NCBI GenBank assembly: GCA_046540795.1
Contig: JBKHEN010000024.1
Location: forward strand, 1 to 25,550
From: JAAAOH01 sp046540795
GTDB lineage: Bacteria > Spirochaetota > Spirochaetia > DSM-27196 > PWMO01
Length of the DNA: 25,550 nt
Reading direction: 5' to 3'
In this document: piece after piece, positions 6,209 to 14,091 of the stretch
Layout: each line of letters starts with the position of its first letter
Position numbering within the stretch: the stretch's first letter is position 1
The notes under the pieces: generated by a model
Told to the model about the DNA's origin: nothing
What the model saw: the letters and a program-made list of their open reading frames with translations, nothing else
Databases searched by the model: none
Made by a program: the position numbers and the translations under genes

Positions 6209-7623
6209 TTTTCTACACGAAGGCTTTCAAAAAACACTACCTCATACCGCCGCGGCCTAGGGTTGGGACCCCGGTGCTCCCGGTCGTCGCTCTGTTTATC
6301 GCGCTGGCGCTCCTCTCGGCCTTCGGCTATCCGGCGGCCCCGGCACCCCCGACAACGGTACCGACGACAGCCCCCACACCGTCGACGCCGCCTCCGGCGG
6401 CGCATGCTCGCTACACGGCGGCCCGCGAGGAGGCCGTCGAGGAGATCCTCGAGGCGATGAGCCTCGAAGAAAAGGCGGGACAGCTCTTGATGGTAGCGCT
6501 CACCGCCTCCGGTGACGGAGCCCCACTCACGAAGCTCGATGAGACGGCGGCGCGACGCCTCGCCGAGATCGAGCCCGGCGGTATCGTTCTCTACGGCGGC
6601 AACATCGAGGACGTGCAGCAGCTCGTGCGGCTCATCGCCGACGCGCAAGACGCCGTGGAGCTCCCGCTCTTCGTCGGGATAGACGAGGAAGGCGGGCTCG
6701 TCAGCCGATTGCGCCATCTCGGCAACGGTGAGGCCACGCACCTTCCGCCGGCGGCGACCCTGGGAGCCACGGGGGAGCCGCTTCTCGCCTACCGCGCAGG
6801 GCGCGCGCTGGCCCGAGAGCTGAGGTCACTGGGATTCAACATGAACTTCGCTCCGGTCCTCGACGTGGCGGCCCCCGGAGAGAACCCGTTTCTGGAGTCT
6901 CGAACCCTTTCCGGTGACCCCGGACTGGTCTCCCGCCTCGGCATCGCGTTCCTGCGCGGCATGCAGTATCAGGGGGTGAGCGCTGCGGTGAAGCACTTCC
7001 CCGGCCACGGACGGGCTACGGAGGACAGCCACTACGGTAACGCCGTAGCCACGGCCTCCGTCGACGAGCTCGCCCGCAGGGACTGGGTTCCGTTCCGGGC
7101 GGCGGTGGAGGCGGGGACCGACGCGTTCATGGTGGGGCATATCGTGGTGCCCGAGCTCACCGGTGAGCGTCGGCCCGCTACGGTTTCCCGGGAAGCCTTA
7201 ACGGAGGCGGCGCGAGGCGAGCTCGGTTTCGACGGGCTTCTCATCTCCGATTCGGTGACCATGGCCGGGCTCGCGAAGGCCCTCGACGGCACAAGCGCGG
7301 CGCGGGAGGTCATCGCGGCGGGAGCGGACATCGTTCTCACCCCCGCGAGCCCGGTCCGCGCCCGGGAGGAGCTCGTCGGCGCCGTGGCGGAGGGCCACAT
7401 CTCCGAGGAGCGGATCGACGCATCGGTACGCCGCGTGCTCCGGGCAAAGATCGACCGCGGGGTACTCGTTCCCGCCGGAGAGGTCTTCGAGCGTCGCTTC
7501 CCGCACCTCGAGGCACTGGACCCCCGCGAGGTCCTCGCGTCGCCGGAGCACCGCCGCCTGGTCGAGGCAATCGAGCGGCGGGCCGCTGCTGCCGCCGACG
7601 GCGGCACGCAGTTGTCGCGATAG
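6205..7623 (+). CDS. GH3 beta-N-acetylhexosaminidase (NagZ-like), membrane-anchored or secreted
   Basis: A 472-residue glycoside hydrolase family 3 enzyme. An N-terminal hydrophobic segment (about residues 22-44) followed by a Pro/Thr/Ala linker (45-66) suggests export and anchoring outside the cytoplasmic membrane. The catalytic barrel starts near residue 75. Motifs are IEPGGIVLYGGN (122-133), VGIDEEGGLVSRL (157-169), KHFPGHG (263-269), the NagZ-type acid/base dyad D274-S-H276, and the nucleophile D349 in LISDS. The preceding residues of the usual NagZ loop, GHGDT, are GHGRA here. Family members remove terminal beta-N-acetylglucosamine from chitin oligomers or peptidoglycan fragments. The beta-glucosidase gene follows after 41 bp, probably in the same transcript, so joint use on beta-linked sugars is likely. 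Confidence 0.9.
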   Translation: MIFYTKAFKKHYLIPPRPRVGTPVLPVVALFIALALLSAFGYPAAPAPPTTVPTTAPTPSTPPPAAHARYTAAREEAVEEILEAMSLEEKAGQLLMVALTASGDGAPLTKLDETAARRLAEIEPGGIVLYGGNIEDVQQLVRLIADAQDAVELPLFVGIDEEGGLVSRLRHLGNGEATHLPPAATLGATGEPLLAYRAGRALARELRSLGFNMNFAPVLDVAAPGENPFLESRTLSGDPGLVSRLGIAFLRGMQYQGVSAAVKHFPGHGRATEDSHYGNAVATASVDELARRDWVPFRAAVEAGTDAFMVGHIVVPELTGERRPATVSREALTEAARGELGFDGLLISDSVTMAGLAKALDGTSAAREVIAAGADIVLTPASPVRAREELVGAVAEGHISEERIDASVRRVLRAKIDRGVLVPAGEVFERRFPHLEALDPREVLASPEHRRLVEAIERRAAAAADGGTQLSR

Positions 7624-7664
7624 GCGGGATGTATTAGGCTTGCCGCCGAAAGGAGCTTCTCAAC

Positions 7665-8999
7665 GTGTCCGATTCGGCCTTTCCCGAAGGGTTTTTGTGG
7701 GGCGTAGCTACGGCAAGCTATCAGGTGGAAGGAGCCGTCACCGAGGACGGCCGCGGTCCGAGCATCTGGGACACCTTCTCCCATACTCCCCGTGCAGTCA
7801 CCCACGGCCACACCGGCGACGTGGCCTGTGACCAGTATCATCGCTATCCGGAGGACGTAGCGCTCATGCGCCGGCTGGGGCTGGACGCCTACCGGTTCTC
7901 CATCGCCTGGCCGCGGGTCTTTCCCGAGGGCGCGGGACGGCGGAACGAGGCGGGCTTCGATTACTACAAGCGTCTTATCGATGAACTCGAGGCCGCCGGG
8001 ATTAAACCCGTGGCTACCGTATACCACTGGGATCTTCCGCAGCCGCTCGAGGACGCCGGCGGTTGGCCGAACCGGGATACCGCCTACCGCTACACGGACT
8101 ACGCGGCCGAGTGCTTTCGGGTGCTCGGCGACCGGGTGCCCATGTGGATCACCTTGAACGAGCCCTTTTGCAGCTCGATCCTCGGCTACCTCCACGGCGT
8201 CCACGCTCCCGGCCGGCAGGATCGGCCGGCGGCCTACCGCGCGGTGCACCATCTCAACCTGGCGCACGGTCTCGGGGTACAGGCATATCGGGAAGCCGGG
8301 CTCACCGGTCAGGTCGGCATCACCTTGAACACGATTTCCCCTCGGCCCGCCACGCGGCGGGAGGAGGATGCCGAAGCCGCCGACCGCGCGGCCGACGGTC
8401 ACACGCGGATGTTCCTCGATCCGTTACTCGGAAACGGCTATCCGGAGCGTCACCTCGCCGCCTACCCGGAGGTGACCATGCCCGTCGAGGAGGGCGACAT
8501 GGAGATAATCGCCTCTCCGATCGACTTCCTCGGAATCAACTTCTACTGGGAAGACGTCGTGAGCGCCGACCCCGAGGAGCCCGAGGGCTTCCGCATCGAG
8601 CCGCAGTATCAGGAGACTACGGCCATGGGTTGGCCGATCACGCCGCGCGGCTTCTATCGGCATCTCTTGTGGGTGCGCGAGCGCACCGGCGATCTGCCCC
8701 TCTACGTCACCGAGAACGGCGCGGCCATGCCGGATGAGCTCTCCGAGGACGGCGAGCACTGTCACGATCCCCGGCGCATCGAGTACCTGAGGAGCCACCT
8801 CGAGGCCTGCCGCGACGCCGTCGAGGCCGGCGTGCCCCTGCGGGGCTACTTTTTGTGGTCGCTCATCGACAACTTCGAATGGTCCTTCGGCTACACCAAG
8901 CGCTTCGGCATCATCTATTGTGATTACGTCAATCAGCGGCGGGTGCCGAAGGACAGCTTCTACTTCTACCGAGATGTGATTGCCGGATACGAGACATAG
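7665..8999 (+). CDS. GH1 family beta-glucosidase
   Basis: A 444-residue family 1 glycoside hydrolase of standard length with no signal peptide, so cytoplasmic. The N-terminal FPEGFLWGVATASYQVEG signature is followed by the acid/base E166 in TLNEP and the nucleophile E350 in YVTENG. Other conserved pieces are YRFSIAWPRVFP, VYHWDLPQPLE, DFLGINFY, and DNFEWSFGYTKRFG near the C-terminus, the last contributing sugar-binding Glu/Trp residues. It hydrolyses beta-glucosides such as cellobiose or related disaccharides; the exact sugar cannot be read from sequence. The GTG at 7665 is chosen because AAGGAG lies 10 bases upstream and no in-frame start is better placed. It follows the GH3 gene on the same strand. 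Confidence 0.95.
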   Translation: MSDSAFPEGFLWGVATASYQVEGAVTEDGRGPSIWDTFSHTPRAVTHGHTGDVACDQYHRYPEDVALMRRLGLDAYRFSIAWPRVFPEGAGRRNEAGFDYYKRLIDELEAAGIKPVATVYHWDLPQPLEDAGGWPNRDTAYRYTDYAAECFRVLGDRVPMWITLNEPFCSSILGYLHGVHAPGRQDRPAAYRAVHHLNLAHGLGVQAYREAGLTGQVGITLNTISPRPATRREEDAEAADRAADGHTRMFLDPLLGNGYPERHLAAYPEVTMPVEEGDMEIIASPIDFLGINFYWEDVVSADPEEPEGFRIEPQYQETTAMGWPITPRGFYRHLLWVRERTGDLPLYVTENGAAMPDELSEDGEHCHDPRRIEYLRSHLEACRDAVEAGVPLRGYFLWSLIDNFEWSFGYTKRFGIIYCDYVNQRRVPKDSFYFYRDVIAGYET

Positions 9000-9017
9000 C
9001 TGCTGGTCCGAAGCAGC
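8999..9017 (+). terminator. Hairpin after GH1 gene
   Basis: GCTGCT, 7-nt loop, AGCAGC begins on the last base of the GH1 stop codon. The stem is 6 bp with no following T tract. The strand of action is uncertain because the next gene is convergent. Confidence 0.3.
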
Positions 9018-9067
9018 GCCGGCGTGCTGCGGGGCCGGCCTGCCGGAGCGCCGGCGTGCCGCGGGGC
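9015..9067. repeat. GC-rich tandem duplication, 32-bp period
   Basis: AGCGCCGGCGTGCTGCGGGG at 9015 recurs as AGCGCCGGCGTGCCGCGGGG at 9047 (20 of 21 bases including the next C). It lies in the 89-bp gap between the convergent GH1 and DJ-1 genes and probably folds into GC-rich hairpins. Confidence 0.6.
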
Positions 9068-9088
9068 TGCGTGCCCGCCGCGGGAGAG

Positions 9089-9613
9089 TCAGCCGGCGCT
9101 CAGCGCCTCGAGAAAGGCTCTCATATAGGCCGGAAGGTCCGGCGGCCTGCGGCTCGAGATGAGGTTGCCGTCGACCACCACCGGTTCGTCGACCCAGGTA
9201 GCCCCGGCGTTCTCCAGGTCGTCGCGAATGGCCGGGGTGCTCGTCACGCGCTTTCCGGAGACAACGCCGGCGGATATCAGGACCCACCCGGCGTGGCAGA
9301 TCATTCCCAGCACCTTGCCCTGCTCGTTCATGCGTCGTACGATCTCGCGCACCTCTTCGAAGCGCCGCAGCTTGTCCGGGGCCCAGCCGCCGGGCACGAG
9401 GAGCCCGTCGTAGGCTGCCGGATCGATGCGGGCGAAGTCGATCTCCGCCATTCCGGGAACCCCGTGCTTGCCCGTGTAGGTGGTGGTGGCCCGCTCGCCG
9501 GCTACCTCGACGGTCACGCCGGCCTCCTCGAGGCGCAGCTTGGGGTACCAGAACTCCAGATCCTCGAAATCGTAGTGTATGAAGGTCAGTACTTTCTTGT
9601 CGCTGAGTGCCAC
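9089..9613 (-). CDS. DJ-1/PfpI family protein
   Basis: A 174-residue member of the DJ-1/PfpI/YhbO group, with VLTFIHYDFEDLEFWYP at the N-terminus (E20 at the conserved acidic position), LLVPGGWAPDKLRR, and the nucleophile elbow GMICHAGW with C106-H107. Family members are cytosolic stress proteins with reported glyoxalase, deglycase or protease-like activities; which applies here cannot be told. The GTG at 9613 is chosen because AGGAGG lies nine bases upstream, although the frame stays open far upstream through the MATE gene in another phase. A TATACT on the minus strand (9641-9636) lies 22 nt before the start, but no -35 is convincing. The MATE gene precedes it on the same strand (71 bp), so shared transcription under the operator at 11060 is possible. 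Confidence 0.9.
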   Translation of the reverse strand: MALSDKKVLTFIHYDFEDLEFWYPKLRLEEAGVTVEVAGERATTTYTGKHGVPGMAEIDFARIDPAAYDGLLVPGGWAPDKLRRFEEVREIVRRMNEQGKVLGMICHAGWVLISAGVVSGKRVTSTPAIRDDLENAGATWVDEPVVVDGNLISSRRPPDLPAYMRAFLEALSAG

Positions 9614-9684
9614 GGTGCAGTTCCTCCTGTGGCAAGTATACGAGCGAAGGCCCGCCCGAGGCCAGAGGCGAGGTGGACGGAGGC

Positions 9685-11052
9685 TTACAGACGCGACGGA
9701 TCGAGGGCGGTGAGCCAGCGGCCCTTCGAAAGGACGTGAAAGCCCACCGCCGCAATGGCCACGTTCGAAATCACCATGGAGATCCAGATGCCGAGGGGTC
9801 CGAGCCCCACCGCCACGGCAAGCAGGTAGGCCAGGGGCACCCGCAGGCCCCACAGGCGCGCGACATTGAGGTACATGACCGGCTTGGTATCCCCGCCGCC
9901 CTGAAAGGCACCGTTTGCCACGGTGAGCATCGCGAAGGGAATGACCGAGATGGAGATCACCCGGAACATCACCGCGCCGACCTCGATCACCGCCGCATCG
10001 TCGACGAAAAATTGCACCACCACGTTTCCGAAGAAGAACGTCAGGACCATGCCGACACTGATGAACACGAGAATGGTCAGTATCGATTGTCGCAATACGG
10101 TCCGCGCCTGCTCCCGGCGTCCCGCCCCGATGCTCTGCCCCACCAGGGTCGCGGTCGCCCGGGAGAATCCGATGGCCGGCATGTTGAACAGCCCGATGAT
10201 GCGGGTGCCGACTCCGAAGGCGGCAATGACGGCGGTACCGAAACTGTTGACGATACCCTGCAACACGATGAATCCCATCCCCGAGAGCCCCTGACCGACG
10301 GAGATGGGGGCGCCGATGCGGAAGAAGAGCCGGATCGCCTCGAGCCGCGGCCTCAGGTGACGAAGCTGCAACCGCAGCCCGCGGCGCCCCCGCAGGAGCA
10401 CCGCCAGCGCGCAGGCCGATCCGGCGGAGCGGCTTATCACCGTAGCGATCGCGGCGCCTGCCACCTCGAGGCGAGGAACGGGGCCGATGCCGAAAATCAG
10501 CACCGGGTCGAGGACCACGTTGAGCACGATCGTGCCGGCCTGGATGTAGAGCGGCGTCATGCTGTCGCCGATGCCGTGGAGGGCGGCCTGCATGACGAAG
10601 AAAAGGAACATGAACGGCAGACCGGCAAAAATGATGCGGAGGTAGGACTGGGTCTGTGCAAATGCGTCGGGGGGTACCTGCAGCAGCGAAAGCAGCGCGG
10701 GAATGAGCACGCCGCCCGCAAGGGACAGGAGTGCCGAAAAACCGAGCAGGGCGGTGGTCATCTGGCCGAGGTAGAAGCTCTCCCGTTCGGGCAGCCCGCG
10801 ACCTTTGGATTGGGCGATGAGCGTCTGGCCGGCGGTTGCAAGCCCTGAGCCGATGACGACGATGAGCATGACGATGTTGAAGGAGATCGCCACCGCCGAG
10901 ACCGCCTCGCGGCCGATGCGGCCGAGAAAGTACGCGTCCGCGAGGTTGTAGAACATCTGAAAGAGATTGGCGAGCATGATCGGCGTCGCTAAGCGGATGA
11001 GGGTGGCGTAGAGCTCTCGGGGGTTCCTGATTTGCGAGGTAGGCGTTACCAT
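9685..11052 (-). CDS. MATE family multidrug/organic cation exporter
   Basis: A 455-residue protein with 12 membrane segments arranged as two homologous halves, as in MATE/DinF transporters. Recognisable parts are LIRLATPIMLANLFQMFYNLADAYFLG at helix 1, GSGLATAGQTLIAQ, and MQAALHGIGDSMTPLYIQ in the first half, with the matching ATATLVGQSIGAGR and ANGAFQGGGDTKPVMY in the second. MATE proteins export drugs or metabolites using a Na+ or H+ gradient; the substrate is unknown. ATG 11052 has no ribosome site; an ATG 8 bases upstream is out of frame and stops at once. A TetR-type palindrome lies 8-21 bp upstream, suggesting ligand-inducible expression, but no repressor gene is next to it. Confidence 0.93.
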   Translation of the reverse strand: MVTPTSQIRNPRELYATLIRLATPIMLANLFQMFYNLADAYFLGRIGREAVSAVAISFNIVMLIVVIGSGLATAGQTLIAQSKGRGLPERESFYLGQMTTALLGFSALLSLAGGVLIPALLSLLQVPPDAFAQTQSYLRIIFAGLPFMFLFFVMQAALHGIGDSMTPLYIQAGTIVLNVVLDPVLIFGIGPVPRLEVAGAAIATVISRSAGSACALAVLLRGRRGLRLQLRHLRPRLEAIRLFFRIGAPISVGQGLSGMGFIVLQGIVNSFGTAVIAAFGVGTRIIGLFNMPAIGFSRATATLVGQSIGAGRREQARTVLRQSILTILVFISVGMVLTFFFGNVVVQFFVDDAAVIEVGAVMFRVISISVIPFAMLTVANGAFQGGGDTKPVMYLNVARLWGLRVPLAYLLAVAVGLGPLGIWISMVISNVAIAAVGFHVLSKGRWLTALDPSRL

Positions 11053-11059
11053 GGATGCA

Positions 11060-11073
11060 TGACCGAGTGGTCA
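11060..11073. promoter_or_regulatory. TetR-type operator candidate upstream of MATE gene
   Basis: TGACCGAGTGGTCA has TGACC/GGTCA arms around 4 bp, a layout typical of TetR/AcrR-family sites controlling efflux pumps. It overlaps the expected transcription start of the MATE promoter. Confidence 0.45.
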
Positions 11074-11101
11074 GCGTAGCGCCGATTCGCGCGAAGCGCA
11101 A
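11073..11101 (-). promoter_or_regulatory. Candidate MATE promoter
   Basis: Minus strand: TTGCGC (11101-11096), 17-nt spacer containing TTCGCGCGAA, TACGCT (11078-11073). Each box matches 4 of 6. The -10 touches the TGACC palindrome, so a bound repressor would cover the start site. Confidence 0.4.
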
Positions 11102-11169
11102 TGCCCGACCGTCACTCGGAGAGGCTCAGGCTGCCGCCGGTCGTAACGAAGATCAGGGGGAGTTGCCGC

Positions 11170-12318
11170 ATGAACGTGGGAGTTCTGAAAGAACGGCTGT
11201 CAGGTGAGCGGCGGGTGGCGCTGGTACCCGCGCACGTGGGATCGCTTACCAAGCTCGGTGCCGACGTGCTCGTGGAAAACGGCGCCGGCGAGGCGGCGGG
11301 ATTCGCCGATGAGGCGTACGCCGAGAAAGGTGCGCGCCCGGTCGATCGGGCCACGGTGCTTGCCGAGGCCGATGCGCTCCTTACCGTACGTACCGCGGCG
11401 GCGGACCCGGACGGCTTCGCTCAAGATGCCGGGAGCATGAAGGAGGGACAGCTCGTCATCGGACACGCCGAGCCCTACGAGCCGAGCCCCGCCTTCCGGA
11501 AGGCCGCCGAGCGCAAGATTTCCCTCTTCGCCATGGAGCTCATGCCGCGGATCACCCGTGCGCAGAGCATGGACGCCCTCTCCTCGATGGCCAACCTCGC
11601 AGGCTACAAAGCGGTCCTTCTTGCCGCCGACGCGCTTCCCAAGATGTTTCCTATGATGATGACCGCCGCCGGCACCATCGTCGCCGCGAAGGCGTTCATT
11701 GTGGGAGTGGGTGTGGCCGGGTTGCAGGCCATCGCCACGGCGAAGCGCCTCGGCGCGGTAGTCACTGCCTACGATATCCGCCCGGCGGTGAAGGAGCAGG
11801 TGAAGAGCCTGGGGGCGAAGTTCATTGAGATGGAGCTCGAGACCGAGGAGGCGGAAGCGGCCGGCGGATACGCCCGCGAGATGGGTGAGGACTTCTACCG
11901 CCGACAGCGCGAGATGATGAGTGAGGTGGTGGCCGATCAGGACGTGGTCGTCACCACCGCCGCGGTTCCGGGGAAGAAGGCGCCGGTGCTAATCACCGAG
12001 GACATGATAAAGGGTATGGCCGCCGGCTCGGTGGTGGTGGACCTTGCCGCCGAGCGCGGGGGTAACTGCGAGCTCACCGAGCGCGGAGAGACGGTGGTCA
12101 AGCACGGGGTAACCATCATCGGGCCGGAAAATGTTGCCTCCACGCTTGCCCGTACCGCAAGCACCCTCTATTCCAAGAACATCACCAGCTTTTTCTCCGC
12201 CTTGGTCGAGGAGGGACGCATCGCGTTGAATGAGGAGGATGAGATCGTCTCCTCCACCCTGGTCACCCGGGGCGGAGAAGTAGCAAATGCCGAGCTCCGG
12301 CAACGGCTCGAAATGTAG
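11170..12318 (+). CDS. pntAA: NAD(P) transhydrogenase subunit alpha part 1 (domain I)
   Basis: A 382-residue soluble NAD(H)-binding subunit of the proton-translocating transhydrogenase, related to alanine dehydrogenase. It starts MNVGVLKERLSGERRVALVP. The RQD loop is intact, with R127, Q132 and D135 in the segment PRITRAQSMD, matching the numbering used for the Rhodospirillum rubrum enzyme. The Rossmann motif VGVGVAGLQAIATAKRLGA (178-196) is followed by D202 in AYDIRP, which favours NAD(H) over NADP(H). The ATG at 11170 is chosen over an in-frame ATG at 11101 because GGGGGAG precedes it and the family sequence begins here. The three genes pntAA-pntAB-pntB lie 13 and 3 bp apart, the three-subunit layout of R. 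rubrum. Confidence 0.96.
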   Translation: MNVGVLKERLSGERRVALVPAHVGSLTKLGADVLVENGAGEAAGFADEAYAEKGARPVDRATVLAEADALLTVRTAAADPDGFAQDAGSMKEGQLVIGHAEPYEPSPAFRKAAERKISLFAMELMPRITRAQSMDALSSMANLAGYKAVLLAADALPKMFPMMMTAAGTIVAAKAFIVGVGVAGLQAIATAKRLGAVVTAYDIRPAVKEQVKSLGAKFIEMELETEEAEAAGGYAREMGEDFYRRQREMMSEVVADQDVVVTTAAVPGKKAPVLITEDMIKGMAAGSVVVDLAAERGGNCELTERGETVVKHGVTIIGPENVASTLARTASTLYSKNITSFFSALVEEGRIALNEEDEIVSSTLVTRGGEVANAELRQRLEM

Positions 12319-12331
12319 GAGGCTCTACGAT

Positions 12332-12622
12332 ATGGATACAGCGCTTTCCTTCGTCAATATTCTCACGGTCTTCGTGCTCGCCGTATTCGTCGGGTTCGAA
12401 GTCATTACCAAGGTTCCCCCGATTCTCCATACCCCGCTCATGTCCGGGGCGAATGCAATCTCGGGCATCACCATCATCGGGGCTCTTCTTGCGGTCGGAA
12501 CCGGACAGGAAACCGTCACGGTCGTGTTGGGATTCGCGGCTCTGGTCTTTGCCACAATCAACGTGACCGGCGGCTTCGTGGTGACCCACAGAATGCTCAT
12601 CAAGTTCAAAAAGAGGGATTAG
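12332..12622 (+). CDS. pntAB: NAD(P) transhydrogenase subunit alpha part 2 (membrane domain)
   Basis: A 96-residue membrane subunit contributing part of the proton channel (domain II). Three hydrophobic segments are visible: VNILTVFVLAVFVGFEVI, ANAISGITIIGALLAV, and VVLGFAALVFATINVTGGFVVTHRML. The HTPLMSGANAISGI motif between helices 1 and 2 is a hallmark of the family. The ATG at 12332 has TAGGAGG overlapping the pntAA stop codon (12316-12322), which ties its translation to the gene before; an in-frame upstream ATG at 12287 would lie inside pntAA and add a non-family extension. Confidence 0.95.
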   Translation: MDTALSFVNILTVFVLAVFVGFEVITKVPPILHTPLMSGANAISGITIIGALLAVGTGQETVTVVLGFAALVFATINVTGGFVVTHRMLIKFKKRD

Positions 12623-12625
12623 CCG

Positions 12626-14059
12626 ATGAACTCTGCCGTACTGGTTAACGTTGCGTATTTGGTCTCCGCCACGCTGTTCATTTTCGGACTCAAGGGACTC
12701 ACGCATCCGAAGACGGCGGTCCGCGGGAACATGCTCGGCGCGACGGGCATGCTCATCGCCGTGATCGTAACGCTGCTGAACGAGCAGATCATCGGCTACG
12801 GGCTGATCGTCACGGGACTCTTGATCGGCTCCGCAATCGGCATCATTCTCGCGCTCACCATCAAGATGACCGCCATGCCGCAGCTGGTGGGGCTGTTCAA
12901 CGGCTTCGGCGGTATCGCCTCGGCGCTGGTAGCCGGAGCGGTCCTCTTTCAAGTGATGATGGGCGTGGCCGAGGCCGGTGGGGACCCGGCGGCCGCCGGC
13001 GCCGCGGGGATAGAGGCCAACCTGCAGTTCACGGTCGCCACGGTGGCCTCGGGGCTCATCGGGGCGGTGACGTTCCTCGGAAGCCTCATCGCCTTCGGGA
13101 AGCTGCAGGGACTCGTCACCGAGAAGCCGGTGCGCTACCCCGGTGAGCAGGTGGTGAAGGTCGTCGTTCTTGCCGTGGCCATCGGCGTAGCGGTCTACAT
13201 CGTGCGCAACCCCGAGCTCACCGGGTACTACTGGGCGCTGGTCGGCGTCGGCGCGCTGCTCGGGGTCCTGCTGGTCATCCCGATCGGTGGGGCGGACATG
13301 CCGATCGTCATCGCGCTTCTGAACTCCTACTCCGGCCTTGCCGCCGCGGCGACGGGGTTCGTGCTCTCGAACAACATCCTCGTTATCTCCGGCTCCCTCG
13401 TGGGGGCCTCAGGCATCATCCTCACCACGATCATGTGCAAGGCGATGAACCGGTCGCTGCCCAACGTGCTCTTCGGCGGCGTCGGGGAAGTGCAGGAATC
13501 GGCCCAACAGGACGATATCTACGCGGGAAAGATCAAGCAGACCTCCTCCGACGAGGTGGCGATGATCCTCAAGACCGCCCAGCGCGTGGTCATCGTTCCC
13601 GGCTACGGCATGGCCGTCGCGCGGGCACAGACGCCGGTTCGGATGCTCACCGAGGCCATGGAGGCGGACGGCATCGAGGTGGAGTTCGGCATTCATCCGG
13701 TGGCCGGGCGCATGCCGGGACATATGAACGTGCTGCTTGCCGAAGAGAACATCTCCTACGACAAGCTGCGTGAGATGGACCAGATCAACCCGAGCTTCCC
13801 GCAGACCGACGTCACCATCGTCCTCGGTGCAAACGACGTGGTGAACCCCGTGGCCCGGGAGGCCGCAGACAGTCCCATCGCCGGCATGCCCATCCTCAAC
13901 GTCGACCAGTCGCGCACGGTGGTGGTCATCAAGCGCAGCCTCAGCCCCGGCTTTGCCGGCATCCCCAACCCGCTCTTCGCCGCCGACAACACGCTGATGC
14001 TCTTCGGCGACGGGAAGGCGGTGATGGAGCAGCTGGTCGCCGAGTATAAAGAGGCCTGA
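12626..14059 (+). CDS. pntB: NAD(P) transhydrogenase subunit beta
   Basis: A 477-residue subunit holding the remaining membrane helices (about residues 5-275) and the NADP(H)-binding domain III (about 300-477). The membrane part contains GATGMLIAVIVTLL, LVGLFNGFGGIASALVAGA, and GADMPIVIALLNSYSGLAAAATGF. Domain III has VVIVPGYGMAVARAQ (about 322-336), IHPVAGRMPGHMNVLLAEE, LGANDVVNPVA (about 400-410) and VVIKRS, the NADP-binding signatures. The complex couples hydride transfer from NADH to NADP+ to proton entry, supplying NADPH for biosynthesis. It starts 3 bp after pntAB. Its stop is followed at once by dispersed repeat copy C and the convergent clc gene. Confidence 0.97.
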   Translation: MNSAVLVNVAYLVSATLFIFGLKGLTHPKTAVRGNMLGATGMLIAVIVTLLNEQIIGYGLIVTGLLIGSAIGIILALTIKMTAMPQLVGLFNGFGGIASALVAGAVLFQVMMGVAEAGGDPAAAGAAGIEANLQFTVATVASGLIGAVTFLGSLIAFGKLQGLVTEKPVRYPGEQVVKVVVLAVAIGVAVYIVRNPELTGYYWALVGVGALLGVLLVIPIGGADMPIVIALLNSYSGLAAAATGFVLSNNILVISGSLVGASGIILTTIMCKAMNRSLPNVLFGGVGEVQESAQQDDIYAGKIKQTSSDEVAMILKTAQRVVIVPGYGMAVARAQTPVRMLTEAMEADGIEVEFGIHPVAGRMPGHMNVLLAEENISYDKLREMDQINPSFPQTDVTIVLGANDVVNPVAREAADSPIAGMPILNVDQSRTVVVIKRSLSPGFAGIPNPLFAADNTLMLFGDGKAVMEQLVAEYKEA

Positions 14060-14060
14060 A

Positions 14061-14091
14061 CGGCTGCAACACGCTTGTTGATACCGCCTAG
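14061..14091. repeat. Dispersed short repeat, copy C, hairpin and stop codon between pntB and clc
   Basis: TGCAACACGCTTGTTGATAC (14065-14084) followed by CGCCTAG. It holds a perfect hairpin CAACA-CGCT-TGTTG with an outer CGG/CCG pairing, and its CTAG gives the TAG stop (14090-14088) of the minus-strand clc gene. It matches copy B at 24 of 27 positions. It may terminate both converging transcripts, though neither strand has a T tract. Confidence 0.65.

Noticed and set aside
6205..8999. GH3-GH1 pair plus the distant symporter as a dedicated sugar-utilisation locus
   Set aside because: The symporter is over 10 kb away with unrelated genes between and no sugar-responsive regulator is present, so only the two hydrolases can be linked.
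9614..11101. Possible N-terminal extension of the DJ-1 protein running through the MATE gene region
   Set aside because: The extension is an Arg/Pro/His-rich shadow of the MATE gene; DJ-1 has its own GTG with AGGAGG at the right distance.
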